A DNA stretch of 64,000 bases from Azonexus sp. R2A61. GTDB taxonomy: Bacteria; Pseudomonadota; Gammaproteobacteria; Burkholderiales; Rhodocyclaceae. Every line of letters starts with the position of its first letter. The first letter of the stretch is position 1. Positions 17,605 through 27,409 of the stretch are shown one piece after another. The position numbers and the translations under genes are program-made. The notes below the pieces were generated by a model. The model saw only the letters and a program-made list of their open reading frames with translations. It did not search any database and had not been told where the DNA came from. The stretch is from the NCBI RefSeq assembly GCF_021401135.1, contig NZ_JACBFO010000002.1, positions 744,001-808,000 on the forward strand. The letters run 5' to 3'.

Positions 17605-19958
17605 ACGCGCCGCACGCTCCCGTCGTCCACGGTCCGCAGATCGGCCGGCCGGTCGCCCACGAAAGCGCCCACCTGCACGTCAGCGGCAAGGCCACCTACA
17701 TCGACGACATCCCGGAAGCCGCCGGCACGCTGCACGCGGCGCCCGGCTTGTCGACCATCGCCCGCGGCCGCATCAAGTCCATCGACCTGTCGGCGGTGCG
17801 CGCCCATCCCGGCGTGCGCGCCGTGCTGACGGCGGTCGACATCCCCGGCGAGAACAATTGCGGGCCGATCCTGCACGACGATCCGATCCTCACCGCCGAC
17901 GCCATCCAGTTCTACGGCCAGGCGATCTTCGTCGTCGCCGCCGAGACCCGCGACGCCGCGCGTCAGGCAGCACGGCTGGCAAAGATCGAGTACGAGGCCG
18001 AAGCGCCGATCCTCGACATCGACGCCGCGATTGCCGCCGAATCCTGGGTGCTACCGCCCTTCGCCATGCAGCGCGGGCCGGTGGACGAGGCCTTTGCCGG
18101 CGCGCCGCACCATCTCGAAGGCAGCGCCGTGCTCGGCGGCCAGGAGCATTTCTACCTCGAAGGCCAGATTTCCTACGCGCTGCCCAAGGAAGACGCGACG
18201 CTGCACGTCATCTGCTCGACGCAGCACCCGACCGAAATGCAGCAGATGGTCGCCCACTGCCTGCACTGGCGCTCGCATCAGGTGATCGTCGAATGCCGCC
18301 GGATGGGCGGCGGTTTCGGCGGCAAGGAATCGCAGTCGGCGCAATGGGCCTGCCTGGCCGCGCTGCTTGCGGTCCACACCGGCAAACCGGTAAAAATGCG
18401 CCTCGACCGCGACGACGACATGGTCGCCACCGGCAAGCGCCATCCCTTCCAGTACCGCTGGCAGAGCGCCTTCGACGACACCGGGCGGATTCTCGGCCTG
18501 CGCCTCGAATTCGCGTCGAACTGCGGCTATTCGGCCGATCTGTCCGGGCCGGTCAACGACCGCACGATCTGCCATATCGACAACGCCTACTACCTCGACG
18601 CGGTGGCGCTGAAAAGCCTGCGCTGCAAGACCAACCGCGTGTCGAACACTGCCTTCCGCGGTTTCGGCGGGCCGCAGGGGATGTTCGTCATCGAGAACGT
18701 CATCGACGACATCGCCCGCCACCTCAAGCGCGATCCGCTGGCCGTGCGGCAGGTCAATTTCTACGATGTCGAACCGGGCGCACGCAGCACCACGCCCTAC
18801 GGCATGACCGTCGAAGACAACGTTGCGCCGGCGCTGGTCGGCCAACTGGCGGCCGATTGCGATTACGCCGCCCGGCGCGCCGCGATTGCCGAGTTCAACG
18901 CCAGCAGCAATGTGCTGAAACGCGGCATCGCGCTGACCCCGATCAAGTTCGGCATCTCGTTCAATGCCACGCACTACAACCAGGCCGGCGCGCTGGTCCA
19001 TGTTTATACCGACGGCAGCGTGCTGGTCTCGCACGGCGGCACCGAGATGGGCCAGGGCCTGTACACCAAGATCAAGCAGATCGTCGCCCACGAATTCGGC
19101 CTCACGCTCGACGACGTACGGCTCTCCTCGACCGACACCAGCCGCGTCGCCAACACCTCGGCCACCGCCGCTTCCAGCGGCGCCGACCTCAACGGCAAGG
19201 CGGCGCAGGCGGCCTGCCTCAACATCAAGGCGCGCCTGGCGGCCTTCGTCGTCGAACTGACGAATGCTGCGGTCGACGCCGCCGACGTGCGTTTTTCCTG
19301 CGGCCGCGTACAGGCCGGCAGTGTGTTCGACGAAGCCTTCGCCGAGTTGGTGATGCGCGCCTACCGCGCCCGCATCCAGCTGTGGGACGCCGGTTTCTAC
19401 AAGACGCCAAAGCTCCATTTCGACCCGGTGACCAAGCTCGGCCGGCCCTTCTTCTACTTCGCCTACGGCGCCGCCTGCAGCGAGGTGGCGATCGACACGC
19501 TGACCGGCGAGACGCGCGTGCTGCGCGTGGACATCCTCCACGACGTCGGCCGCTCGATCAATCCGGCGCTCGACATCGGCCAGATCGAAGGCGGCTTCAT
19601 CCAGGGCATGGGCTGGCTGACCAGCGAGGAACTGTGGTGGCGGCCGGACGGTCCGCAAGCCGGCCGGCTGATGAGCCACGCGCCGTCGACCTACAAGATT
19701 CCGACCGCCAGCGATCTGCCGGAAGTGTTCAACGTGCACCTCTTCGACAACGCCAACGTCGAGGACAGCATCCACCGCTCGAAGGCCGTCGGCGAGCCGC
19801 CGTTCATGCTCGGGCTATCGGTCTTCCAGGCCCTGCGCGATGCCGTCGCGGCAACGCTGCCGGCCGGGCAGCCGGTGCAGCTCGACGCGCCGGCGACACC
19901 GGAAGCGATCCTGCGGGCGCTCGGCGATTGCTGCGGTCAACCGGTCGGCGGGGGCTGA
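17601..19958 (+). CDS. xdhB: Xanthine dehydrogenase large subunit (molybdopterin)
   Basis: 785 residues from the ATG at 17601, coupled to xdhA through ATGA; the frame is open far upstream but only as a shadow. It carries the molybdenum-cofactor subunit motifs RRMGGGFGGKESQ, AFRGFGGPQG, HGGTEMGQGLYTK and DVGRSINPALDIGQIEGGF. Near the end, SKAVGEPPFML holds the catalytic glutamate that activates the Mo centre for hydroxylation of the purine ring. The length is normal for the bacterial two-subunit type. Confidence 0.96.
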   Translation: MNAPHAPVVHGPQIGRPVAHESAHLHVSGKATYIDDIPEAAGTLHAAPGLSTIARGRIKSIDLSAVRAHPGVRAVLTAVDIPGENNCGPILHDDPILTADAIQFYGQAIFVVAAETRDAARQAARLAKIEYEAEAPILDIDAAIAAESWVLPPFAMQRGPVDEAFAGAPHHLEGSAVLGGQEHFYLEGQISYALPKEDATLHVICSTQHPTEMQQMVAHCLHWRSHQVIVECRRMGGGFGGKESQSAQWACLAALLAVHTGKPVKMRLDRDDDMVATGKRHPFQYRWQSAFDDTGRILGLRLEFASNCGYSADLSGPVNDRTICHIDNAYYLDAVALKSLRCKTNRVSNTAFRGFGGPQGMFVIENVIDDIARHLKRDPLAVRQVNFYDVEPGARSTTPYGMTVEDNVAPALVGQLAADCDYAARRAAIAEFNASSNVLKRGIALTPIKFGISFNATHYNQAGALVHVYTDGSVLVSHGGTEMGQGLYTKIKQIVAHEFGLTLDDVRLSSTDTSRVANTSATAASSGADLNGKAAQAACLNIKARLAAFVVELTNAAVDAADVRFSCGRVQAGSVFDEAFAELVMRAYRARIQLWDAGFYKTPKLHFDPVTKLGRPFFYFAYGAACSEVAIDTLTGETRVLRVDILHDVGRSINPALDIGQIEGGFIQGMGWLTSEELWWRPDGPQAGRLMSHAPSTYKIPTASDLPEVFNVHLFDNANVEDSIHRSKAVGEPPFMLGLSVFQALRDAVAATLPAGQPVQLDAPATPEAILRALGDCCGQPVGGG

Positions 19959-19959
19959 A

Positions 19960-20973
19960 ATGCGCACCGACTGGCTGACCGCCCTGCACCAGCGCCTGGC
20001 CGCCGGCCGCGATGCGGTACTGATCACCGTCGCCGGTACGCAGGGTTCGGCACCGCGCGACGGCGGTGCGACGATGGTCGTCGACCGCGACGGCCAGGCC
20101 GAAACCATCGGTGGCGGTCATCTCGAATGGCAGGCCGTGGCTCACGCCCGCCGCCTGCTGGAAACCGGCTCGACCCGCCCCGAGGTCCGCCGCTACAACC
20201 TCGGCGCCCGACTCGGCCAGTGCTGCGGCGGCGTCGTCTGGCTGCTGTTCGAGGTGGTGCCGGCCAGCGCCCATGTCGATTGGCAACAACGCTGCGAGCA
20301 GATCGCCGCCGGTCACGGTCTACTGCGCAAAACGAGCATTTTTGCCCGGGCATCGACGTGGACCGCAAGTGCCGCCGGCGAAGCCGCCTGCCAGTTGCTC
20401 GGCGGCCCGGACGACTGGCTTTTCGAGCAGGCCATCGCCGCCCAGCGCTTTCCGGTATGGGTGTTCGGCGCCGGCCACGTCGCGCAGGCGCTGGTCCGCC
20501 AGCTGCAACCGCTGGGTGCGTCGATCACCTGGATCGACAGCCGCGACGAAGCTTTCGCCGGGATCGACACCGCCGGCCTGAACTGTCTGGTCACCGACCT
20601 GCCCGAGGCGGAAATCGCGCGCGCGCCGGCCGGTTCCTACTTCGTCGTCATGACGCACAGCCATGCGCTCGACTTCGCGCTCTGCGAGGCCATCTACCAG
20701 CGCCACGATTTCGCCTATTTCGGGCTGATCGGCTCGCGCAGCAAGCGCATGTCGTTCGAGCACCGCCTGCTCGAACGCGGCGTGATTCCCGACCGGCTGG
20801 CCGAAATGACCTGTCCGATCGGCGTGCCCGGCATCGTCGGCAAGGAACCGGCGGTCATCGCGCTGGCCGTCGCCGCCCAATTGATGCAGATTCACGATAC
20901 CCGACAACTGCTCGCCCAGGCCGCCCGCCCGCGCCTGGCCGAGCTGCCCGTCCGCCCCCTTCAGCCGGAGTAA
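19960..20973 (+). CDS. xdhC: XdhC, molybdenum cofactor insertion protein for xanthine dehydrogenase
   Basis: 337 residues from the ATG at 19960, one base after the xdhB stop. XdhC binds Moco, promotes its sulfuration and hands it to XdhB; it is not part of the final enzyme. Features are the N-terminal TVAGTQGSAPRDGGATM, GGGHLEWQA, the conserved cysteines in LGQCCGGVVW, and a C-terminal Rossmann-like domain with VFGAGHVAQALVRQL, MTHSHALDFALCEAI and FGLIGSRSKRMSF. Order xdhA-B-C is standard. Confidence 0.94.
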   Translation: MRTDWLTALHQRLAAGRDAVLITVAGTQGSAPRDGGATMVVDRDGQAETIGGGHLEWQAVAHARRLLETGSTRPEVRRYNLGARLGQCCGGVVWLLFEVVPASAHVDWQQRCEQIAAGHGLLRKTSIFARASTWTASAAGEAACQLLGGPDDWLFEQAIAAQRFPVWVFGAGHVAQALVRQLQPLGASITWIDSRDEAFAGIDTAGLNCLVTDLPEAEIARAPAGSYFVVMTHSHALDFALCEAIYQRHDFAYFGLIGSRSKRMSFEHRLLERGVIPDRLAEMTCPIGVPGIVGKEPAVIALAVAAQLMQIHDTRQLLAQAARPRLAELPVRPLQPE

Positions 20974-20976
20974 ACC

Positions 20977-22515
20977 ATGTCACCGCCCGACCCCCGACTG
21001 CAACTGCTCAACATCACCAAGCGCTATCCCAGCGTGGTCGCCAATTCGGATGTTTCGCTGACCGTCATGCCGGGCGAGATCCACGCCATCCTCGGCGAGA
21101 ACGGCGCCGGCAAGAGCACGCTGATGAAGATCATCTACGGCGCGGTCAAGGCCGACGAAGGCGAGGTGATGTGGAACGGCCGCCAGGTTGCCGTCGCCAA
21201 CCCGGCGCAGGCGCGCAAGCTGGGCATCGGCATGGTGTTCCAGCATTTTTCGCTGTTCGAGACGTTGACCGTGGTCGAGAACATCGCACTGGTGCTCGAC
21301 GAGCCTTTCGACCTCGCCGCGCTGGCCAAGCGGGTGACCGAGGTTTCCGAACGCTACGGCCTGCCGCTCGATCCGTTCCGGCTGGTGCACAGCCTGTCGG
21401 TCGGCGAACGGCAGCGCGTCGAGATCGTCCGCTGCCTGCTGCAGGACCCGAAACTGCTGATCCTCGACGAGCCGACCTCGGTGCTGACGCCGCAGGCCGT
21501 GCTCAAGCTGTTCGAGACGCTGCGCCAGTTGTCGGCGGAAGGCGTGTCCATCCTCTACATCAGCCACAAGCTGCACGAGATCCAGGCGCTGTGCGATTCG
21601 GCAACGATCATGCGCGGCGGCAAGGTGACCGGCAACGCGATCCCCAAGGACGAAACCCCGGCCAGTCTGGCGCGCCTGATGATCGGCCGCGAACTGCCGG
21701 TCTGCGAGGCGCCGCTCTACACCGGCGACAGCCGGCCGGTGCTGGAAATCGCCGGTCTCAGCCAGGTTTCCGACGATCCTTTCGGCACCACGCTGCACGA
21801 CATCTCGCTGACCGTGCAGGCCGGCGAGATCGTCGGCATCGCCGGCATCTCGGGCAACGGTCAGGCCGAACTGCTGGCCGCGCTGTCCGGCGAGAGCACG
21901 ACGGCCCGTGAGACGGTCAGGCTCGATGGCGAGGCGATCGGCCATCTCGACGCCGGCCGCCGGCGCGACCGCGGCCTGGTCTTCGTGCCGGAAGAACGCC
22001 TCGGCCGTGGCGCGGTGCCGGCGCTGCCGCTGTCGCGCAACGCGCTGCTCACCGCCCACCGTCAGGGCATGAAGCGCTGGGGGCTGGTCGATTACGCCAA
22101 GGCGCGGGCCTTTGCCGAACAGTGCATCGCCCGTTTCGACGTGCGCTGCGGCGGCGCCGGTTCGGCCGCCCGTTCGCTGTCCGGCGGCAACCTGCAGAAA
22201 TTCATCGTCGGCCGCGAGATCATGCTGGCGCCCAAGCTGATGATCGTCGCCCAGCCGACCTGGGGCGTCGACGTCGGCGCCGCCGCCTTCCTGCGCCAGA
22301 CGCTGCTCGACCTGTCGCGCACCGGCGTGGCCATCCTGGTGGTCTCGGAAGAACTGGAGGAACTGTTCGAGATCAGCGACCGCATCGCCGTGCTGGCCGC
22401 CGGTCGCCTGTCGGAAGCCAAGCCCAAGGCCGACACCGACGCCGAATCGATCGGCCTGCAGATGTCGGGCCTGTCCAACGAAAAAACCCCGGAGTCCGGC
22501 CATGCACATCCTTGA
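20977..22515 (+). CDS. Nucleoside/purine ABC transporter, duplicated ATPase subunit
   Basis: 512 residues with two ABC domains. The first (1-235) has Walker A GENGAGKST, signature LSVGERQRVE and Walker B LLILDEPTS. The second (about 245-500) has the degenerate Walker A GISGNGQAE, LSGGNLQKFIVGRE and a Walker B-like LMIVAQPTWGVDVGAA, which is usual in the BmpA/RbsA-type sugar and nucleoside importers. It starts 3 bases after xdhC and overlaps the next permease gene by 14 bases. With the binding protein at 14284 and two permeases it forms a complete importer. Confidence 0.93.
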   Translation: MSPPDPRLQLLNITKRYPSVVANSDVSLTVMPGEIHAILGENGAGKSTLMKIIYGAVKADEGEVMWNGRQVAVANPAQARKLGIGMVFQHFSLFETLTVVENIALVLDEPFDLAALAKRVTEVSERYGLPLDPFRLVHSLSVGERQRVEIVRCLLQDPKLLILDEPTSVLTPQAVLKLFETLRQLSAEGVSILYISHKLHEIQALCDSATIMRGGKVTGNAIPKDETPASLARLMIGRELPVCEAPLYTGDSRPVLEIAGLSQVSDDPFGTTLHDISLTVQAGEIVGIAGISGNGQAELLAALSGESTTARETVRLDGEAIGHLDAGRRRDRGLVFVPEERLGRGAVPALPLSRNALLTAHRQGMKRWGLVDYAKARAFAEQCIARFDVRCGGAGSAARSLSGGNLQKFIVGREIMLAPKLMIVAQPTWGVDVGAAAFLRQTLLDLSRTGVAILVVSEELEELFEISDRIAVLAAGRLSEAKPKADTDAESIGLQMSGLSNEKTPESGHAHP

Positions 22516-23566
22516 ACCCCGCGCCCAGCCGTCGCAACTGATGCGCTGGACGGCGCCGCTGATCGCCATCCTGGCCACGCTGACCGCCGGCTCCTTCCTG
22601 TTCTGGCTGCTCGACAAGTCGCCGCTGGAATCCTTCCACGTCTTCTTCGTCGAACCGCTGACCACCAGCTACGGCTGGAGCGAGCTGCTGATCAAGGCCT
22701 CACCGCTGATCCTCATCGCCCAGGGTCTGGCGATCGGCTTCAAGGCACGCATCTACAACATCGGCGCCGAAGGCCAGTTGATCATCGGCGCACTGTTCGG
22801 CGGCGGCATCGCCATCCACTTCGACGGCGTCGATGCGACCTGGCTGATTCCGGCGATGGTCGTCGCCGGTGCCCTCGGCGGCGCGCTGTGGGGCGCCCTG
22901 CCGGCGCTGCTGAAGACCCGCTTCAACGCCGAGGAAACGCTGACCACGCTGATGCTGACCTATGTTGCCGGCTTCATCATGGCCTACATGGTGAACGGCC
23001 CGTGGCGCGATCCGGAAGGCATGAACTTCCCGCAATCGATCATGTTCGGCGACGGTGCGCTGTTCGGCATCCTGTTCGACGGCTCGCGGGTCAATACCTC
23101 GATCTTCATCACGCTGGCCGTGGTGCTTGCCTTCTGGCTGTTCAACGCCAGGAGCTTCCTCGCCTACCAGATCGAAGTCGGCGGCCAGGCGCCGGCCGCC
23201 TCGCGCTACGCCGGCTTTTCGGCAAAGCAGACGGTGTGGTTCAGCCTGGTGATGTCCGGGTTGACCGCCGGCCTGGCCGGCGTCGGTGAAGTGGCCGGCC
23301 CGGTCGGCCAGTTGAACCTGAACATTTCTCCGGGCTACGGCTTCGCGGCGATCATCGTCGCCTACCTCGGCCGCCTGCACGCGCTCGGCATCGTGCTCGC
23401 CGGTTTCCTGATGGCGCTGATCTACCTCGGCGGCGAAGCGGCGCAGGTCAGCCTGCAGTTGCCGGCCGCCATCACCGGCATTTTCCAGGGCATGCTGCTG
23501 TTCTTCCTGCTCGGCGCCGACGCCTTCATCGACAACAAGCTGCGCCGTCCGGCGTTCGGGAGCTGA
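22502..23566 (+). CDS. Nucleoside/purine ABC transporter permease 1
   Basis: 354-residue inner-membrane protein with about nine helices and the BPD_transp_2 pattern (IGAEGQLIIGALFG, TLMLTYVAGFIMAY, GGQAPAASRYAGFS, GLAGVGEVAGP). It corresponds to the larger of the two permeases in NupB/YufP-type systems. The ATG at 22502 lies inside the end of the ATPase gene, so translation is coupled. The second permease starts 3 bases after its stop. Confidence 0.92.
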   Translation: MHILEPRAQPSQLMRWTAPLIAILATLTAGSFLFWLLDKSPLESFHVFFVEPLTTSYGWSELLIKASPLILIAQGLAIGFKARIYNIGAEGQLIIGALFGGGIAIHFDGVDATWLIPAMVVAGALGGALWGALPALLKTRFNAEETLTTLMLTYVAGFIMAYMVNGPWRDPEGMNFPQSIMFGDGALFGILFDGSRVNTSIFITLAVVLAFWLFNARSFLAYQIEVGGQAPAASRYAGFSAKQTVWFSLVMSGLTAGLAGVGEVAGPVGQLNLNISPGYGFAAIIVAYLGRLHALGIVLAGFLMALIYLGGEAAQVSLQLPAAITGIFQGMLLFFLLGADAFIDNKLRRPAFGS

Positions 23567-23569
23567 GCC

Positions 23570-24490
23570 ATGATCGATCACCTGATTCCCATCCTGGCCG
23601 GCGCCATCGCCGCCGCCACGCCGCTGATCTTCGCCGGCCTCGGCGAACTGGTGTCGGAACGTACCGGCGTCATCAACCTGGGGGTCGAGGGCATGATGCT
23701 GACCGGCGCCATCGCCGGCTTTGCCGCCGCCGCGACCACCGGCTACGGTGCCGCCATCGGCCTGCCGGCCGGCGCGCTGGCCGGTGCCGCGATTGCCATG
23801 GTCTTCGCCTTTTTCGCGCTGTCGCTGGCCGCCAACCAGGCCGCCTGCGGGCTGGCCCTGACCATCTTCGGCATCGGCCTGTCGGCCTTCATCGGCCAGC
23901 ACTACGTCAGCTACAGCCTGCCCGGCCTGCAGCCGGTCGCGATCCCGCTGCTCGCCGACATCCCGGTACTCGGGCCGATCCTGTTCAAGCACGACATGGT
24001 GGTTTACCTGTCCTTCATCGCCTTCGCGCTGGTCGCCTGGACCCTGGCCAAAACCCGCCTCGGCCTGCTGCTCAAGGCGGTCGGCGAATCGCCGGAAGCG
24101 GCGCACGCCATCGGCTACCCGGTGCTCGGCATCCGTTACGGCGCGGTGGCTTTCGGCGGCGCGATGGCCGGGATCGCCGGTGCTTATTTGTCGACGGTCT
24201 ATACGCCGCTGTGGGTCCAGAACATGAGCGCCGGGCGCGGCTGGATCGCCGTCGCGCTGGTCGTTTTCGCCACCTGGAAACCGGCCCGGCTGATGCTCGG
24301 CGCCTACCTGTTCGGCGGCGTCACCATCCTGCAGTTCCATGCCCAGGGGCTGGGCATCGAGCTGCCGGTGCAACTGCTGGCTGCCTTGCCCTACGTGGCG
24401 ACGGTTGTCGTCCTGGTGCTGATCTCGCGCGACCGCAAACTGCTGCAACTGAACCTGCCGGCCTCGCTCGGCAAGCCTTTCCTGCCCTGA
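23570..24490 (+). CDS. Nucleoside/purine ABC transporter permease 2
   Basis: 306-residue BPD_transp_2 membrane protein, the NupC/YufQ counterpart. It shows GERTGVINLGVEGMML-type sequence near the N-terminus (LVSERTGVINLGVEGMMLTG), GLALTIFGIGLSAFIG, a cytoplasmic loop with GESPEAAHAIGYPVLGIRYGAVAFGG, and FATWKPARLMLGAYLFGG. It lies directly after permease 1 and 7 bases before the 8-oxoguanine deaminase gene, so uptake and catabolism are one operon. Confidence 0.92.
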   Translation: MIDHLIPILAGAIAAATPLIFAGLGELVSERTGVINLGVEGMMLTGAIAGFAAAATTGYGAAIGLPAGALAGAAIAMVFAFFALSLAANQAACGLALTIFGIGLSAFIGQHYVSYSLPGLQPVAIPLLADIPVLGPILFKHDMVVYLSFIAFALVAWTLAKTRLGLLLKAVGESPEAAHAIGYPVLGIRYGAVAFGGAMAGIAGAYLSTVYTPLWVQNMSAGRGWIAVALVVFATWKPARLMLGAYLFGGVTILQFHAQGLGIELPVQLLAALPYVATVVVLVLISRDRKLLQLNLPASLGKPFLP

Positions 24491-24497
24491 TTCCTAA

Positions 24498-25871
24498 ATG
24501 CCTACCCTGTTACTGAAAGACGCCGACGTCCTCGTCACCATGGACGCTGCCCGCCGCGAAATCCCCGGTGGCGGCGTCTTCATCCGCGACGGCGTGATCG
24601 AGGCGGTCGGCACCACGGCCGAGCTGCCGGCCACCGCCGACCAGGTCATTTCGCTGGCCGGCACGGTCGCCCTGCCCGGCCTGGTGAACACGCACCACCA
24701 CATGTACCAGAGCCTGACCCGCGCCATCCCCGGCGCGCAGGACGCCGAACTGTTCGGCTGGCTGCGCCGGCTCTACCCGATCTGGGCCGGGCTGACGCCG
24801 GAAATGATCAGGATTTCGACGTTGACCGCAATGGCCGAGCTGATCCTCTCCGGCTGCACCACATCGAGCGATCATCTTTACCTCTACCCGAACGGCAGCC
24901 GCCTCGACGACAGCATCGAAGCCGCCGCGACCCTCGGCATGCGTTTTCACGCCGCACGCGGCAGCATGAGCGTCGGCGAAAGCCAGGGCGGCCTGCCGCC
25001 GGATCGTCTCGTCGAAAACGAAGCGGCGATCCTCAAGGACACGCAGCGCCTGATCGAAACCTGGCACGACCCCAAGCGCCACGCCATGCAGCGCATCGTC
25101 GTCGCCCCCTGCTCGCCGTTCTCGGTCAGCCGCGAGCTGATGCGCGACGCCGCCGAACTGGCGCGCAGCTACGGGCGCAGTTATGGTATTTCGCTGCACA
25201 CGCATCTCGCCGAGAACGACAACGACGTCGCCTACAGCCGCGAGAAATTCGGCATGACGCCGGCCGAATACGCCGAATCGCTCGGCTGGGTCGGTCACGA
25301 CGTCTGGCACGCCCACTGCGTCAAGCTCGACACGCCGGGCATCGATCTTTTTGCCCGCAGCGGCACCGGCGTCGCCCACTGCCCGTGTTCGAACATGCGC
25401 CTGGCTTCCGGCATCGCGCCGATTCCGGCGATGCGCGCCGCCGGCGTCAACGTCGGCCTCGGCGTCGACGGCTGCGCCTCGAATGACGCCGCCCACCTGC
25501 TCGGCGAAGCGCGGCAGGCGATGCTGCTGGCCCGCGTCGGCCATGGCCCGGCGGCGATGAACGCCCGCCAGGCGCTGGAACTGGCGACGCTGGGCGGTGC
25601 CAAAGTGCTCAACCGCGACGACATCGGTGCGCTCGCCCCGGGCATGAGCGCCGACCTCGTCGCCTTCCCGACCGGCGGCCTCGACCTGGCCGGCGCTGCG
25701 GTGCACGACCCGGTGGCGGCGCTGGTTTTCTGTACGCCGCAATCGGTGCGCCATTCGATCATCAACGGCAAGCCGGTAGTTAGCGACGGCCACTTGCTGC
25801 CGCTCGACCTGCCGCCGCTGGTTGCCGAACACAACCGGCTGGCGCGGCAACTGGCCAACACCGCGCACTGA
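24498..25871 (+). CDS. 8-oxoguanine deaminase (amidohydrolase family)
   Basis: 457-residue amidohydrolase of the TrzN/AtzA subgroup. Metal and catalytic residues are in NTHHHMYQSLTRA, HTHLAENDND, WHAHCVKL and LGVDGCASNDA. The closest characterised relatives I recall are PA0142-type enzymes, which deaminate 8-oxoguanine (and isocytosine) to urate-like products. It lies between the purine permeases and guanine deaminase, giving the cell a way to use oxidised guanine. Naming rests on motif wording and context. A chlorohydrolase-like or hydroxyatrazine-type activity is a less likely alternative. Confidence 0.82.
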   Translation: MPTLLLKDADVLVTMDAARREIPGGGVFIRDGVIEAVGTTAELPATADQVISLAGTVALPGLVNTHHHMYQSLTRAIPGAQDAELFGWLRRLYPIWAGLTPEMIRISTLTAMAELILSGCTTSSDHLYLYPNGSRLDDSIEAAATLGMRFHAARGSMSVGESQGGLPPDRLVENEAAILKDTQRLIETWHDPKRHAMQRIVVAPCSPFSVSRELMRDAAELARSYGRSYGISLHTHLAENDNDVAYSREKFGMTPAEYAESLGWVGHDVWHAHCVKLDTPGIDLFARSGTGVAHCPCSNMRLASGIAPIPAMRAAGVNVGLGVDGCASNDAAHLLGEARQAMLLARVGHGPAAMNARQALELATLGGAKVLNRDDIGALAPGMSADLVAFPTGGLDLAGAAVHDPVAALVFCTPQSVRHSIINGKPVVSDGHLLPLDLPPLVAEHNRLARQLANTAH

Positions 25872-25894
25872 GCGCGCCCCCAGGACAAAACGCC

Positions 25895-27229
25895 ATGACC
25901 GCTCCGTCAACCGCCCCGGCCGACAGCCGCAACACGCTGGTCCTCGGCCGCGTCCTCCACTTCCTCGCCGACCCCGGCGAGCAGGACGCCGCCGACAGCT
26001 ACGAATACTTTCCCGACGGCGCGCTGTGGATCGTCGGCGGCCGCATCGCCGCCGCCGGCCCGCGCGCCACGGTCGAAGCCGGCATCGCGCCGGCCGAACG
26101 CGCCGCCGCCGAAGTCATCGATTACGGCGACCAGCTGATCCTGCCCGGCCTGGTCGACACCCACTGCCATTACCCGCAGTCGGCGGTGATCGCCTCCTTC
26201 GGCCGGCAACTGCTCGACTGGCTGAACGACTACACCTTCCCGGCCGAAACCGCCTTCGCCAAACCGGAAGTCGCCGCACGCACCGCCGATTACTTCCTCG
26301 ACCGCCTGCTCGCCCACGGCACGACCACCGCCGCCGTCTTCTCGACGGTACATGCCGGCTCGGTCGATGCCTTCATGGCCGGCGCCGAAAAACGCCAGCT
26401 GCGCATGTTGACCGGCAAGGTCATGATGGACCGCCACGCGCCGCCGGCGCTGTGCGACACCGTCGCCGACGCCGAGCGCGACTGCCTGGCGCTGATCGAA
26501 CGCTGGCACGGCAAGGGCCGCTTGCGCTACTGTGTGACGCCGCGCTTCGCGCCGACCTCGACCCCGGCGCAACTGACGCTGGCCGGCGAGCTTTACCAGA
26601 GCAAACCCGACCTGCACGTGCAGTCGCACCTGGCCGAGAACCTCGACGAGATCGCCTGGGTCAAGTCGCTATTCCCGGAAGCGCGCGACTACCTCGACGT
26701 CTACGACCGCCACGGCCTGCTCGGCCCGCGCAGCATCTACGGCCACTGCATCCACCTGTCGCCGGCCGAAGCCGCGCGCATGGCCGAAACCGGCACCGCC
26801 GCGGCCTTCTGCCCGACTTCCAACCTCTTCCTCGGCAGCGGTTTCTTCAACCACGCCGCCGCCGTCGACGCCGGCATCCGCGTCGGCCTGGCCACCGACG
26901 TCGGTGGCGGCACCTCGTTCAGCATGCTGCGCACGCTCGACGAAGCCTACAAGGTCTCGCAAGTCCACCGCCGCCCGCTGCCGCCTCTGCGCGCCTGGTT
27001 CCTCGCCACGCTGGGCGGCGCGCAGGCACTCTACCTCGACGAGTTCATCGGCAACTTCGCGCTCGGCAAGGAAGCCGACTTCATCGTCCTCGACCCGCGC
27101 GCGACGCCGGAACTCGACTTCCGCCTGGAGAAAACCGACGAACTGGCGGCAACGCTGTTCGCGCTGATGATCCTCGGCGACGAACGCTGCGTGACGGCGA
27201 CGCATGTGCTCGGGGAAAAGGTGTTGTAA
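25895..27229 (+). CDS. guaD: Guanine deaminase
   Basis: 444-residue amidohydrolase that converts guanine to xanthine and ammonia. Motifs are the zinc-binding LVDTHCHYPQSAVIASFGRQLLDWL, HVQSHLAENLDEIAWV, YGHCIHLSP and GLATDVGGGTSFSMLRTL, plus the C-terminal GKEADFIVLDPRATP. The product feeds XdhABC. It is the last purine gene before the second defence segment; no terminator is evident before the inverted-repeat promoter at 27267. Confidence 0.94.
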   Translation: MTAPSTAPADSRNTLVLGRVLHFLADPGEQDAADSYEYFPDGALWIVGGRIAAAGPRATVEAGIAPAERAAAEVIDYGDQLILPGLVDTHCHYPQSAVIASFGRQLLDWLNDYTFPAETAFAKPEVAARTADYFLDRLLAHGTTTAAVFSTVHAGSVDAFMAGAEKRQLRMLTGKVMMDRHAPPALCDTVADAERDCLALIERWHGKGRLRYCVTPRFAPTSTPAQLTLAGELYQSKPDLHVQSHLAENLDEIAWVKSLFPEARDYLDVYDRHGLLGPRSIYGHCIHLSPAEAARMAETGTAAAFCPTSNLFLGSGFFNHAAAVDAGIRVGLATDVGGGTSFSMLRTLDEAYKVSQVHRRPLPPLRAWFLATLGGAQALYLDEFIGNFALGKEADFIVLDPRATPELDFRLEKTDELAATLFALMILGDERCVTATHVLGEKVL

Positions 27230-27266
27230 GCGCAGCAGGTCCTGATTGGTGTCACAGCAATCAATA

Positions 27267-27320
27267 TTGACAGTCCCATAGCGGGCTGCCGTATTATTCA
27301 GCCGTGCTGCCCGCTATGGG
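27267..27320 (+). promoter_or_regulatory. Promoter of the HNH gene framed by a perfect 12-base inverted repeat
   Basis: A consensus -35 TTGACA (27267-27272) and a -10-like TATTAT (27292-27297) are spaced 19 bases apart. The arm CCCATAGCGGGC (27275-27286) fills the spacer. Its exact reverse complement GCCCGCTATGGG (27309-27320) lies just after the expected transcription start, with 22 bases between arms. This looks like an operator that would block the promoter when bound, or a pair of sites for a multimeric regulator. The transcript leader to the ATG at 27410 would be about 100 bases. Nothing else is seen in the 27230-27409 gap. Confidence 0.65.
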
Positions 27321-27409
27321 CGCATGTAGTGCTAGTCCGAGGTATTCGGCTAGTGCCCGTTTTAGGCGATATTGCACAGCGGGGTTCAACGTTTTCATGG
27401 ACCTCTGTC

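Noticed and set aside
20980-22665. 561-codon antisense frame opposite the ABC ATPase
   Set aside because: Same shadow effect; no motif and no ribosome site, and the plus strand has full ABC motifs.
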